NCBI GenBank assembly: GCA_037128595.1
Contig: JBAXWB010000009.1
Coordinates: 90,955 to 154,954 of the forward strand
DNA: 64,000 nucleotides
Origin: a bacterium
GTDB taxonomy: Bacteria > Verrucomicrobiota > Kiritimatiellia > CAIKKV01 > CAITUY01
Direction of reading: 5' to 3'
In this document: in pieces, positions 36,801 to 44,175 of the stretch
Layout: each line of letters begins with the position of its first letter
Numbering within the stretch: position 1 is the first letter of the stretch
Notes under the pieces: generated by a model
What the model was told of the DNA's origin: nothing
Databases searched by the model: none
The model's input: the letters and a program-made list of their open reading frames with translations, nothing else
Translations under genes and position numbers: made by a program

Positions 36801-37817
36801 TCACATCACCGTAACAATCCAGCCGAACCGGTCCTCTTCCTCGCACAACTGAATACGGGTGAGATGGTTATACAACTCCTGAGTGACAGGCCCGACTTCG
36901 AAATGCTTATACACCGTCTCCTTGGCCTCATAGGTGATTGACCCGATAGGGCTGATCACAGCGGCCGTGCCGGAGCAAAACGCCTCATCGGAGGCGAGCG
37001 TTTCCTCCACGGACACGTTCTTCTCCACCACCTTCATTCCCATGACCTCGCGCGCGATCTGCATGACGGATTTACGGGTGATTCCGGGCAGGATCGACCC
37101 CAGCTTAGGCGTCAGCAACGTGTCGCCTTTGACGCAGAAGAAGTTGGCCGCCCCGACTTCCTCGATGTACTTATTCTCCCGGGCATCAAGATAAATACAC
37201 TCATTGAAGCCTTTCGCCTTGGTGATTTTGGCCGGCAACATGGCCCCGGCATAATTCCCGATGGACTTCACCCCGCCGGTGCCTTTCGGTGCCGCACGAT
37301 GGAAGTCGCGGGTAATTTCAAGCTTGATCGGCTTGAAGCCCGTCTTGAAATACTGCCCCACCGGTGAGACATAAACCATGAAGGTGAATTCCGGTGCAGG
37401 CGACACCCCTAATACCGGCCCCGTCCCCCAGAGACAGGGGCGGATATAGAGGCTGCCCTTGCCGTACGGAGGAACAAAGTCCACATTACGGCGGACAATC
37501 TCGCAGATCACCTCCACAAACTTGTCCTCGGGAAAGGCCGGCATACAGACCCGGTGCGCACCTTCCGCCATGCGCTTGCCGTTTTCCGCGGGACGGAACA
37601 ACACCACTTTCCCGGCTTTCGTCCGCATCGCCTTCAATCCCTCGAACAACCCTTGTCCGTAATTGAGTACTCCCGCCGCAGGCGAGATTGAAATGTCCCC
37701 GTACGGCAGATAATCACCTTGATTCCATACTCCATCAGACTTGCATTTGCTGATGAACATGACCTCCCCGGGGGTGATGGAAAAAGACAATTTATCAAAA
37801 TCAATTTTGGCTGACAT
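36801..37817 (-). CDS. ilvE: Branched-chain amino acid aminotransferase
   Basis: A 338-residue class IV PLP aminotransferase of the larger branched-chain type. Lys184 in GGVKSIGNYAGAM is the Schiff-base lysine; YGQGLFEGLKAMR, YLDARENKYIEEVGAANFF and the final turn CSGTAAVISPIGSI are characteristic. It interconverts valine, leucine and isoleucine with their 2-oxoacids. It is the last gene after a four-subunit ferredoxin oxidoreductase that acts on such 2-oxoacids, four bases from the gamma subunit, which supports one pathway. Confidence 0.95.
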   Translation of the reverse strand: MSAKIDFDKLSFSITPGEVMFISKCKSDGVWNQGDYLPYGDISISPAAGVLNYGQGLFEGLKAMRTKAGKVVLFRPAENGKRMAEGAHRVCMPAFPEDKFVEVICEIVRRNVDFVPPYGKGSLYIRPCLWGTGPVLGVSPAPEFTFMVYVSPVGQYFKTGFKPIKLEITRDFHRAAPKGTGGVKSIGNYAGAMLPAKITKAKGFNECIYLDARENKYIEEVGAANFFCVKGDTLLTPKLGSILPGITRKSVMQIAREVMGMKVVEKNVSVEETLASDEAFCSGTAAVISPIGSITYEAKETVYKHFEVGPVTQELYNHLTRIQLCEEEDRFGWIVTVM

Positions 37818-37820
37818 AGG

Positions 37821-38369
37821 TTAACTCCCGCCCTGCTTTACTTCTTCAAACCCCTGTTTCATGACCTGCAAATTCTTCCCGATGAGCTTGCTGAGCTTGA
37901 CCGAAGAAATATTATTAATGGCCGTTTCCACGGCCCCAAACGACACCATACCGGTCAATTTGATCACAGCCCCCAGCATCGCCATATTGGCCATGCGGCC
38001 ATCCCCGTAATGCTGGGCAATACCGGTGGCATTAATATACACCGCCTTGATGTCCGGCCGGGAACTCCGCTTATTAACCAGGCTCGAATTCACAACAAGC
38101 CAGCCGCCGGGCGCCACCCTGCCCTGGAAGCAATCATACGATGCCTCATCCATGACCATCATCACCGTCGGTTCATTCACGATCGGTGACCCGATGGCTT
38201 TATCCGATACAATCACGGTGCACGATGCCATTCCGCCGCGCATGGCGATCCCGTACGAAGGAAAGAACGTGACTTGCCGGTGATCCACCACTCCGGCATT
38301 GGCCACTAACGCGCCCAGTGAAATCACCCCCTGCCCGCCAAATCCCGAAAATATGCATCGATGCTCCAT
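37821..38369 (-). CDS. 2-oxoacid:ferredoxin oxidoreductase, gamma subunit
   Basis: A 182-residue gamma subunit: CIFSGFGGQGVISLGALVANAG at the N-terminus, FFPSYGIAMRGGMASCTVIVSDKAIGSPIV, and a C-terminal KLTGMVSFGAVETAI. This subunit helps assemble the thiamine-pyrophosphate enzyme and contacts CoA. It is the third of four consecutive subunit genes (delta, alpha, beta, gamma), with ilvE after it. Branched-chain 2-oxoacid (2-oxoisovalerate) is the likely substrate by context; 2-oxoglutarate cannot be excluded. Confidence 0.93.
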   Translation of the reverse strand: MEHRCIFSGFGGQGVISLGALVANAGVVDHRQVTFFPSYGIAMRGGMASCTVIVSDKAIGSPIVNEPTVMMVMDEASYDCFQGRVAPGGWLVVNSSLVNKRSSRPDIKAVYINATGIAQHYGDGRMANMAMLGAVIKLTGMVSFGAVETAINNISSVKLSKLIGKNLQVMKQGFEEVKQGGS

Positions 38370-38381
38370 CGCGTCCTCCTC

Positions 38382-39158
38382 CTAAACCGTCGGCGTCACA
38401 CTGAGGCCGCCAACCTTATATTCGCCCAGGGGATACTGCGGCACCATATTCTGATCCACGAAATCCAGCGCCTCCAAGGGCGTCATCCCCCAGTTGACCG
38501 GACAGGACGTGAGGACTTCCACCAGCGAAAATCCCTGTTTATTCAGTTGCACATCAAAAGCCTTCTTGATGGCCTGCTTGGTCTTGACCACATTGGCCGG
38601 CGTGTGCACCGTGGTGCGCGCCAGGTAGGCGACCCCCCCGATACTCTGCAGGAGCTCACACACCTTGAGCGGATAGCCCATCCCGGCGGAGACATCCCGC
38701 CCGTCCGGGCAGGTGGTGGCCTTCTGCCCCACCAGGGTGGTGGGTGCCATCTGCCCGCCCGTCATCCCGTAAATGGCATTATTCACAAATATAGTGGTGA
38801 TATTCTCGCCCCGGTTGGCCGCATGAATAATTTCAGCCGTCCCGATGGACGCCAGATCCCCGTCCCCCTGATAGGCCAGGACAAAGGTGTCCGGATGAGC
38901 GCGCTTGATGCCCGTTGCCGCCGCAGGGGTCCGGCCATGGGCGGACTGGCAGATGTCCAGATCCAGGAACGTATAAGCCAGAATGGAGCAGCCCACGGGC
39001 GCCATAAACACGCACCGATCTGCCAGCTGGTATTCTTCAATCAGCTCGCAAATCACCCGATGCACCACCCCATGGCCACACCCGGGGCAATACGGGGAGG
39101 GCTTGTCATTCCATAATGCGGATCGGCCGCCGACTTTTTTCATATCCATGTCGCTCAT
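38382..39158 (-). CDS. 2-oxoacid:ferredoxin oxidoreductase, beta subunit (TPP-binding)
   Basis: A 258-residue beta subunit that binds thiamine pyrophosphate: YCPGCGHGVVHRVICEL, GCSILAYTFLDLD, the Mg-TPP motif YQGDGDLASIGTAEIIHAANRGENITTIFVNNAIYGMTGGQ. It decarboxylates the 2-oxoacid and passes electrons to ferredoxin, forming an acyl-CoA. Length and motifs are normal for the family. It lies 12 bp after the alpha gene. Confidence 0.95.
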   Translation of the reverse strand: MSDMDMKKVGGRSALWNDKPSPYCPGCGHGVVHRVICELIEEYQLADRCVFMAPVGCSILAYTFLDLDICQSAHGRTPAAATGIKRAHPDTFVLAYQGDGDLASIGTAEIIHAANRGENITTIFVNNAIYGMTGGQMAPTTLVGQKATTCPDGRDVSAGMGYPLKVCELLQSIGGVAYLARTTVHTPANVVKTKQAIKKAFDVQLNKQGFSLVEVLTSCPVNWGMTPLEALDFVDQNMVPQYPLGEYKVGGLSVTPTV

Positions 39159-39170
39159 AACATCCCTGTC

Positions 39171-40280
39171 TCAGGAAATTTCCCAGTCGATCACAGAGCC
39201 CCGTGTCGTGACCGTGCCCACTCGCTTGTTCACCAGCACATGGTGGATGATTTCCATGATATCGCATTCCCTCGGAATCCCGCCCCCCGGGCGTCCATGG
39301 AAATGGAGCGCCGCCTCACCCAACCCGGCCAACTTGACATCTTCAATCATCTGCCCGTGACTCATCTCGACCACCAGAAATTCGCGCGTTTGCTTTGCCA
39401 GCCGGGCCATCGCCTTATAGGGGAACGGCCAGAGGGTGATCGGACGGATCAATCCCACCCGCAGGCCTTTGGCCCGCGCCTGCTTCAACACATCCCGGCA
39501 GATGCGGGAGGTCGTACCATAGGCGACCAGAATCAGGTCCGCATCCTCGCAGTCGAGCAGTTCGACCATGAGTTCATTTTTCTTCATCTCCTCATACTTG
39601 GCTTTGAAAATCCAGTTCCACTCTTCAACGACCCCCTCCGCCAGGGAAAGGGAGTTGATCAAGTTCGATTTGCGCCCATGGCGGGGCCCGCCCAGCGCCC
39701 AGGGTTTGGTGGGCGGCTGGGGCGTCACGTCACTCAATACCACCGGCTCCATCATCTGCCCGATCACGGCATCGCCCAGGATCAGGACGGGATTACGGTA
39801 GCGATCGGCCACATCAAAGGCTTTGGCCGTCAAATCAGCGGCCTCCTGGACGCTGGCCGGGGCATAAACCACCAGATGATAGTCGCCATGTCCGCCTCCT
39901 TTGCAGGCCTGGAAGTAATCCGCCTGGGAGGGCGCAATATTGCCGAGACCGGGCCCGCCCCGCATAATATTCACGATCACTGCGGGGAGCTGGGCCCCTA
40001 CCAGATAGGAGATTCCCTCCTGCTTGAGCGACATGCCCGGGCTCGACGAACTCGTCATGCTCCGCATGCCCGCCGCCGCAGAGCCATAGACCATGTTAAT
40101 CGCCGCCACTTCACTCTCCGCCTGAATAAACGTCCGGCCCAGGGCCGGCATATGGGCAGACATATAGGCAATCAGTTCATTTTGCGGCGTAATCGGATAG
40201 CCGAAATAAGACTGCACCCCGGCGCGAATTGCCGCTTCTCCAATCGCTTCATTCCCCTTCATTAAGACTCGTTCGCCCAT
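39171..40280 (-). CDS. vorB: 2-oxoacid:ferredoxin oxidoreductase, alpha subunit (VorB-like)
   Basis: A 369-residue alpha subunit: MGERVLMKGNEAIGEAAIRAGVQSYFGYPITPQNELIAYM, RTFIQAESEVAAINMVYGSAAAG, TSSSSPGMSLKQEGISYL and GGPGLGNIAPSQADYFQA. It resembles the 3-methyl-2-oxobutanoate oxidoreductase alpha subunit usually named VorB, and the adjacent branched-chain aminotransferase fits. In anaerobes this enzyme makes branched acyl-CoA from, or branched 2-oxoacids for, valine-family amino acids using ferredoxin. It lies 9 bp after the ferredoxin-like subunit gene. Confidence 0.93.
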   Translation of the reverse strand: MGERVLMKGNEAIGEAAIRAGVQSYFGYPITPQNELIAYMSAHMPALGRTFIQAESEVAAINMVYGSAAAGMRSMTSSSSPGMSLKQEGISYLVGAQLPAVIVNIMRGGPGLGNIAPSQADYFQACKGGGHGDYHLVVYAPASVQEAADLTAKAFDVADRYRNPVLILGDAVIGQMMEPVVLSDVTPQPPTKPWALGGPRHGRKSNLINSLSLAEGVVEEWNWIFKAKYEEMKKNELMVELLDCEDADLILVAYGTTSRICRDVLKQARAKGLRVGLIRPITLWPFPYKAMARLAKQTREFLVVEMSHGQMIEDVKLAGLGEAALHFHGRPGGGIPRECDIMEIIHHVLVNKRVGTVTTRGSVIDWEIS

Positions 40281-40289
40281 AATACCCTT

Positions 40290-40529
40290 TTACCCTTTCG
40301 GCTTCGTGGTGGTGGCACGCCAGACCGTAATGGCACTGTCAGGGCACATGAGCCGGCACATCCCGCACCCCGTACACTGCGGGGGACGGGCGGCCGTCAT
40401 ATAACGGTAGCCATATTTGTTGGTCTGTCCCTGTTCGGAAATCTGGATCACATCGGACGGACAGGCTCTGACACAAAGGCCACACCCCTTGCACAGATCT
40501 ACATCTATTTCGATTTTCCCTTTAGCCAT
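40290..40529 (-). CDS. 2-oxoacid:ferredoxin oxidoreductase, delta subunit (2x[4Fe-4S])
   Basis: A 79-residue ferredoxin-like subunit with two [4Fe-4S] motifs: CKGCGLCVRACPSDVI and CTGCGMCRLMCPDSAI. It carries electrons from the TPP site to free ferredoxin. It is the first gene of the five-gene operon that ends with ilvE. The ATG at 40529 has GGAGTATGAC upstream. Confidence 0.95.
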   Translation of the reverse strand: MAKGKIEIDVDLCKGCGLCVRACPSDVIQISEQGQTNKYGYRYMTAARPPQCTGCGMCRLMCPDSAITVWRATTTKPKG

Positions 40530-40653
40530 GTCATACTCCTGATCACATGATGAGAACCACTAGATTTACGATGATTCAGCACCGCCCGCAATAAAAAATG
40601 GAGAAAAAGCCGCGCCTACCGAACCTTTTGGGCGAGTCCCGCGCTTTATCTAT

Positions 40654-40681
40654 TTGAGCCCTACAGAAGGAAGTATATACT
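40654..40681 (+). promoter_or_regulatory. Candidate housekeeping promoter of the secreted barrel protein
   Basis: TTGAGC (40654-40659) and TATACT (40676-40681) with a 16-bp spacer match four and five of six consensus bases. The predicted start is about 26 nt before the ATG, with AAGGA close to it. Confidence 0.5.
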
Positions 40682-40713
40682 GTTCAGCCATTACTTAAAG
40701 AAGGAATTGCCCT

Positions 40714-41883
40714 ATGAAATATCAGACCTTAAGCGTTTATCTGGTTGCATCCTGCCTCCTCACCTCAGCGTTCGCGGTTTCCGAGACGGTCACACTGGTC
40801 TCCAAACAGCCGACCGGCGGCAAAATCGACATTTCCACGGCCAAAGAAGCCGAAGCCGCCCTCAACCGGGGACTCGACTGGCTGGCCGCCCAGCAGAAGG
40901 AGGACGGATCCTGGTCTGAAGCGAGTTTCCCCGCTCTGACGGCACTCCCGCTCTGGGCCTTCAGCATGAGTACCCACCCCAAAAAAGCCGAGGTCATCGC
41001 CAAGGCCACCAAATTCATTTTGAGCAACGTGCAACCTGATGGCGGGATTTATCGCAAAATTCCCGGCAAGGGCGGCGGACTCAGCAACTATAATACGGCC
41101 CTCTGCATGATTGCCCTCCACTCATTAAATGACCCGCAATATACCCCCGTGGTCCTCAAGGCCCGGAAATTTGTGGCCGCAGGCCAGCATTTCGGCAATG
41201 ACCTTTATGAAGGTGGCATGGGCTATGACCGGGAAACCGGCCGTGACTATACCGATTTAAGCGATTCCGTCATTGCCTACGAATCGATGCGCCTGACCCA
41301 AAACGCTGAAGACCTTCGCGATAAATCGGAAGCCCATGTCGATCTGGATTGGGCCGCCGCCGTGCGGTTCCTTGACCGTGTTCAAAACAAGGCCACCGCA
41401 GGCACTGAGAATGCCGGAGGCTTCGCCTACCGTCCCGATGACAGCAAGGCGGGCACCACCACCAACAAAGAGGGCGTCGTCGTGTTCCGCTCGTATGGCA
41501 GCATGACCTACGCCGGACTGCTCAGCCTGATCTATGCCGACGTGAATAAGAATGATCCCCGGGTTCAATCCGCCTTTGACTGGGCCGCCAAACACTGGAC
41601 CCTGAACGAAAACCCGGGCATGGGCGACCAGGGACTCTATTACTTCTACAGCGTCCTCAGCAAGGCGCTGGCCGCCTATGGCCACGACCGTATTCCCGCC
41701 AATGATCAAAGCCAGATCCTGTGGCGTGACGCCCTGGCCAAGAAACTGGTCAACCTTCAGAAAGTGGATTCAAAAACCGGCCAGGGCTACTGGGTCAACA
41801 GCAACAACCGCTTCTGGGAGGCCAATGATGTCCTGGTGACCTCCTACACGCTGCTGGCGCTCGAAGTGGCGATTGGGAAATAA
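40714..41883 (+). CDS. Exported prenyltransferase/squalene-cyclase-like alpha-barrel protein
   Basis: A 389-residue protein with a signal peptide (LSVYLVASCLLTSAFA) and repeats of the squalene-hopene cyclase/prenyltransferase (alpha/alpha)6 fold: NRGLDWLAAQQKEDGSW, ATKFILSNVQPDGGIY, ALCMIALHSLNDPQY and SYTLLALEVA. The catalytic DXDD of the cyclases is not seen, and the protein is exported, so it is probably not a terpene cyclase. Similar proteins are frequent in planctomycetes and Verrucomicrobia, with no fixed function. It stands alone between divergent and convergent neighbours. Confidence 0.78.
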   Translation: MKYQTLSVYLVASCLLTSAFAVSETVTLVSKQPTGGKIDISTAKEAEAALNRGLDWLAAQQKEDGSWSEASFPALTALPLWAFSMSTHPKKAEVIAKATKFILSNVQPDGGIYRKIPGKGGGLSNYNTALCMIALHSLNDPQYTPVVLKARKFVAAGQHFGNDLYEGGMGYDRETGRDYTDLSDSVIAYESMRLTQNAEDLRDKSEAHVDLDWAAAVRFLDRVQNKATAGTENAGGFAYRPDDSKAGTTTNKEGVVVFRSYGSMTYAGLLSLIYADVNKNDPRVQSAFDWAAKHWTLNENPGMGDQGLYYFYSVLSKALAAYGHDRIPANDQSQILWRDALAKKLVNLQKVDSKTGQGYWVNSNNRFWEANDVLVTSYTLLALEVAIGK

Positions 41884-41893
41884 GGGGATCAGC

Positions 41894-41957
41894 GGGCAGT
41901 GAGCAGAGTGCAGTAGGCAGAAACTGCTGCCGACTGCCCACTGAGGTCTGCCTACTG
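41894..41957. repeat. Overlapping inverted repeats between convergent genes
   Basis: Two inverted repeats interlock: GGGCAGT (41894-41900) with ACTGCCC (41933-41939), and a perfect ten-base CAGTAGGCAG (41911-41920) with CTGCCTACTG (41948-41957). The pairs cannot both form as simple nested stems, so the region would fold as alternatives or a pseudoknot. The second reaches into the larE stop codon. It may end transcription from both sides, though no long T-run follows. Confidence 0.6.
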
Positions 41958-42755
41958 TTTCAGCGCCTCATTCATACTGCCGGTCCGATATCCCTGAAGG
42001 TCGGCGGACACATACTTGAACCCAGCCTCCTTGGCGGCCTTGATCACCGCCGCCCGCACCTCAGGTTCGCAGAGCCGGGCTAGCTCGGAAGGCTCCACCT
42101 CAATGCGGGCAATCTCTCCATGGTGCCGTACCCGCAGTTGGCGGAACCCCAGCTTCCACAATACGCCCTCAACCTGGTCAATCGCCTTCAGTTTCTCCGC
42201 GGTGATGGGAGACCCGAATGGCACCCGTGAGGCCAGACAGGCCAGGGAGGGTTTGTCCGCGGTCGGCAGGTTCATCTGCCGGGAGAGCGCCCTGACTTCC
42301 ACCTTGGTCAGGCCCACTTCCAATAATGGACTGCGCACGCGCCCTTCCGCCATCGCACGCCGACCCGGCCGGATATCACTCAGATCGTCCACCGTGCTTC
42401 CGTCAACAATCACCTCAATCCCCTCGCGATCCGCCACCGCCCTGACGTAATGCACGAGCTCTTTCTTGCAGTAATAGCAGCGGTCAGGCGGGTTGGAGGA
42501 AAAACAGGGATCCTCAATTTCGTGCGTGGAGACCTCAATCTGCCGGATCCCCATCTGCCGCGCCAGTTCCGTGGCTTCTTTCTGCTCCCACTCGGGATAG
42601 GTGGAAGACAAGGCGGTCACCGCCACGGCGCGTGCGCCCAACACTTGAACCGCCACCGCCGCCAGAAACGTGCTGTCCACGCCCCCCGAATAGGCCACCA
42701 CCACCCCGCCGGTTTCACGCAGGAGCTCCTGAAGTTGTCTCAATTTATTTTGCAT
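41952..42755 (-). CDS. larE: LarE-type ATP-dependent sacrificial sulfur transferase
   Basis: A 267-residue PP-loop enzyme. SGGVDSTF at 23-30 binds ATP; ALSSTYPEWEQKEATELA, DRCYYCKKEL and NLPTADKPSLACLASRVPFG are LarE signatures. LarE builds the nickel-pincer cofactor of lactate racemase by giving sulfur from its own cysteine. Cys173 in LACLASR is at the place expected for that cysteine. LarA, LarB and LarC are not in the window, so the partner lies elsewhere or the protein serves another thiolation. It overlaps the pseudopilin gene upstream by 11 bp. Confidence 0.9.
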   Translation of the reverse strand: MQNKLRQLQELLRETGGVVVAYSGGVDSTFLAAVAVQVLGARAVAVTALSSTYPEWEQKEATELARQMGIRQIEVSTHEIEDPCFSSNPPDRCYYCKKELVHYVRAVADREGIEVIVDGSTVDDLSDIRPGRRAMAEGRVRSPLLEVGLTKVEVRALSRQMNLPTADKPSLACLASRVPFGSPITAEKLKAIDQVEGVLWKLGFRQLRVRHHGEIARIEVEPSELARLCEPEVRAAVIKAAKEAGFKYVSADLQGYRTGSMNEALKQ

Positions 42756-43152
42756 GATCCTCTCTTCTTTCTTCCCCCGCCCTCAAATACAGGGTCACGG
42801 CCGGAGCGCCGGCATTCGATGAGGCTACCCGCCATTCATACACCACCGCTCCTGCGATAGAGTTACTCGTCGGCGTGGCTGTCACGGTCCAGCCTTCCCG
42901 ACTTGCCTGATCCACAATAGCCTGCCGCTCGGTCCCTGACAAGGATTGGGAGACAATGGTTTCGCCTTCCAGCACAGCCGACTCGCGTAACCGGGAAAAG
43001 GACTCGGCCCGCAACGTCTGTAGATGGACATTGACCAGAACCCCCACAATAACTCCCAGAATGGCCAGCGCCACCAGGGACTCAATCAAGGTAAAGCCGG
43101 ACAGCGAGCGCGGCGACAACACACCATGCGAATGGGCTATCAAAGATTTCAT
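42745..43152 (-). CDS. Type II secretion/type IV pilus-like pseudopilin (GspI-like)
   Basis: A 135-residue pseudopilin. The prepilin peptidase site is SG-FTLIESLVALAILGVIVG at about residues 18-36, with the conserved Glu at +5 and a long hydrophobic helix; a short C-terminal domain with beta strands follows. It resembles minor pseudopilins such as GspI/GspH. It is one of two pseudopilin genes in the area, separated from gspG by a toxin-antitoxin pair. The leader of 18 residues is longer than usual, so the start could be later. Confidence 0.8.
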   Translation of the reverse strand: MKSLIAHSHGVLSPRSLSGFTLIESLVALAILGVIVGVLVNVHLQTLRAESFSRLRESAVLEGETIVSQSLSGTERQAIVDQASREGWTVTATPTSNSIAGAVVYEWRVASSNAGAPAVTLYLRAGEERREDHAK

Positions 43153-43203
43153 TTACGGAAAAGCGTAACAATAGGGATGGCCGCAAAGGATTAAGCCGCT
43201 CTT

Positions 43204-43461
43204 TTATCGGTAGATTTCCTTACGATGTCCAACCGCCACCACAAATACGATCAACAGGTCATCCTTGATGGAGTAAAGAATCCGATAGTTGCCTTGCCGG
43301 AGTCGGTACTGCTCCAAACCAGAGAGCTTCCTCGATTGGGGCGGACGAGGATCGTCGGTCAGTGACTCAATCGCCAGGATGATGCGATGAAGATCTTTCT
43401 TGGGGATTGAATCAAAATCCTTCAGGACACTCTTCTTGAGTTCAACTCTATATTTTCCCAT
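43204..43461 (-). CDS. RelE/ParE-family toxin
   Basis: An 85-residue type II toxin of the RelE/ParE superfamily: YRVELKKSVLKDFDSIPKKDLHRIILAIESL, the SRKLSGLEQYRLRQGNYRILYSI strand region and the end VVAVGHRKEIYR. RelE-like members cut ribosome-bound mRNA, and the conserved Arg and His/Arg at the C-terminus fit this. It overlaps the antitoxin gene by 14 bp, the typical arrangement. The pair is inserted between two pseudopilin genes. Confidence 0.92.
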   Translation of the reverse strand: MGKYRVELKKSVLKDFDSIPKKDLHRIILAIESLTDDPRPPQSRKLSGLEQYRLRQGNYRILYSIKDDLLIVFVVAVGHRKEIYR

Positions 43462-43681
43462 TTCGCTTCAACTCCTGGAGGGCAGACTCCAACGAAAGGG
43501 TAGGTTCATGCGCCCGTTTCCGGAAGATATCCAGATCATCGAGATCCTCGTGAAGCGCGGTTGAGACGGCTTCATTTACCAATTCAGACACGCTTCGCGA
43601 GGTTTCGGCCGATTTCAGCCGCAACACGCGGTGAAGTGCTGAATCGAAATATACTGTAGCCCGTTTGACGGCGACGCTCAT
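43448..43681 (-). CDS. Ribbon-helix-helix antitoxin of the RelE-type module
   Basis: A 77-residue antitoxin. The N-terminal strand VKRATVYFDSALHRVLRLKSAETSRSVSELVNEAV fits a ribbon-helix-helix DNA-binding domain. The C-terminal acidic part (EDLDDLDIFRKRAHEP) should wrap around the toxin. It overlaps the toxin gene and has its own promoter at 43706-43734. As in related modules, it probably represses its own transcription. Confidence 0.85.
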   Translation of the reverse strand: MSVAVKRATVYFDSALHRVLRLKSAETSRSVSELVNEAVSTALHEDLDDLDIFRKRAHEPTLSLESALQELKRNGKI

Positions 43682-43705
43682 GTTAGTGCTCCTATTTCCT
43701 CTAAC

Positions 43706-43734
43706 AACATAGCGTTATGACGTTATAATGTCAA
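43706..43734 (-). promoter_or_regulatory. Promoter of the RelE-type toxin-antitoxin pair
   Basis: On the minus strand, a perfect TTGACA (43729-43734) is followed after exactly 17 bp by TATGTT (43706-43711). The spacer holds two ATAACG repeats, a possible antitoxin operator. GGAGCACTAAC precedes the ATG at 43681. Confidence 0.65.
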
Positions 43735-43743
43735 TTGAGCACC

Positions 43744-44175
43744 CTAAAACTGGGCGCTGCTGATATCGGCCGCCTCTCCCGCTCCGCCTTCTTCCCCATC
43801 GGCCCCATAGGACACGATCTCGTACGGTTCCCCTTTTCGGCCGGGAACCAGATAGACGTAGGGATTCCCCCAGGGATCCCGGGGCAGGTTACGGCTTTCC
43901 AGATAGCCTTCAGCGGGGTAATCCTTGGGCACCGGCGGAATAGAGGGAGCTTCGCACAACGCCTCAAGCCCCTGCGCCGTGGAGGGAAACTGGGCATGGG
44001 CCGCTTTATACATTTGCAACGCCGTCTGAAAGGTTTTGATCTGCGCGCGACTGGCTTCCAGCTTGGCTTTCCGCAAATAGCCGGCCACCGACAACCCCAC
44101 CACGCCGGACAGAATGCCAATGATCGTCATGGCGATCAGAATTTCAATTAACGTAAATCCGCTTTTCTTATTCAT
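43744..44175 (-). CDS. gspG: Type II secretion major pseudopilin GspG
   Basis: A 143-residue pseudopilin with the short leader MNKKSG, then FTLIEILIAMTIIGILSGVVGLSVAGYLRKAK. The C-terminal domain has the GspG signature (YKAAHAQFPSTAQGLEAL, LPRDPWGNPYVYLVPGRKGEPYEIVSYGADG), including the calcium-binding loop. It forms the periplasmic pseudopilus of type II secretion. The ATG overlaps the stop of the DNA polymerase gene (ATGA). The rest of the secretion machine is not in the window. Confidence 0.95.
   Translation of the reverse strand: MNKKSGFTLIEILIAMTIIGILSGVVGLSVAGYLRKAKLEASRAQIKTFQTALQMYKAAHAQFPSTAQGLEALCEAPSIPPVPKDYPAEGYLESRNLPRDPWGNPYVYLVPGRKGEPYEIVSYGADGEEGGAGEAADISSAQF

Noticed and set aside
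39240..40265. Long plus-strand open frame (341 codons) opposite the VorB-like gene
   Set aside because: It mirrors a strongly conserved gene on the other strand, has low-complexity His/Arg/Gly/Pro-rich translation and no ribosome site. It is a shadow of codon bias.
41952..43681. Toxin-antitoxin pair at 43204 considered as another integron-like cassette
   Set aside because: No CCAAC/GTTGG-ended hairpin was found at either side; the pair is treated as a separate insertion.
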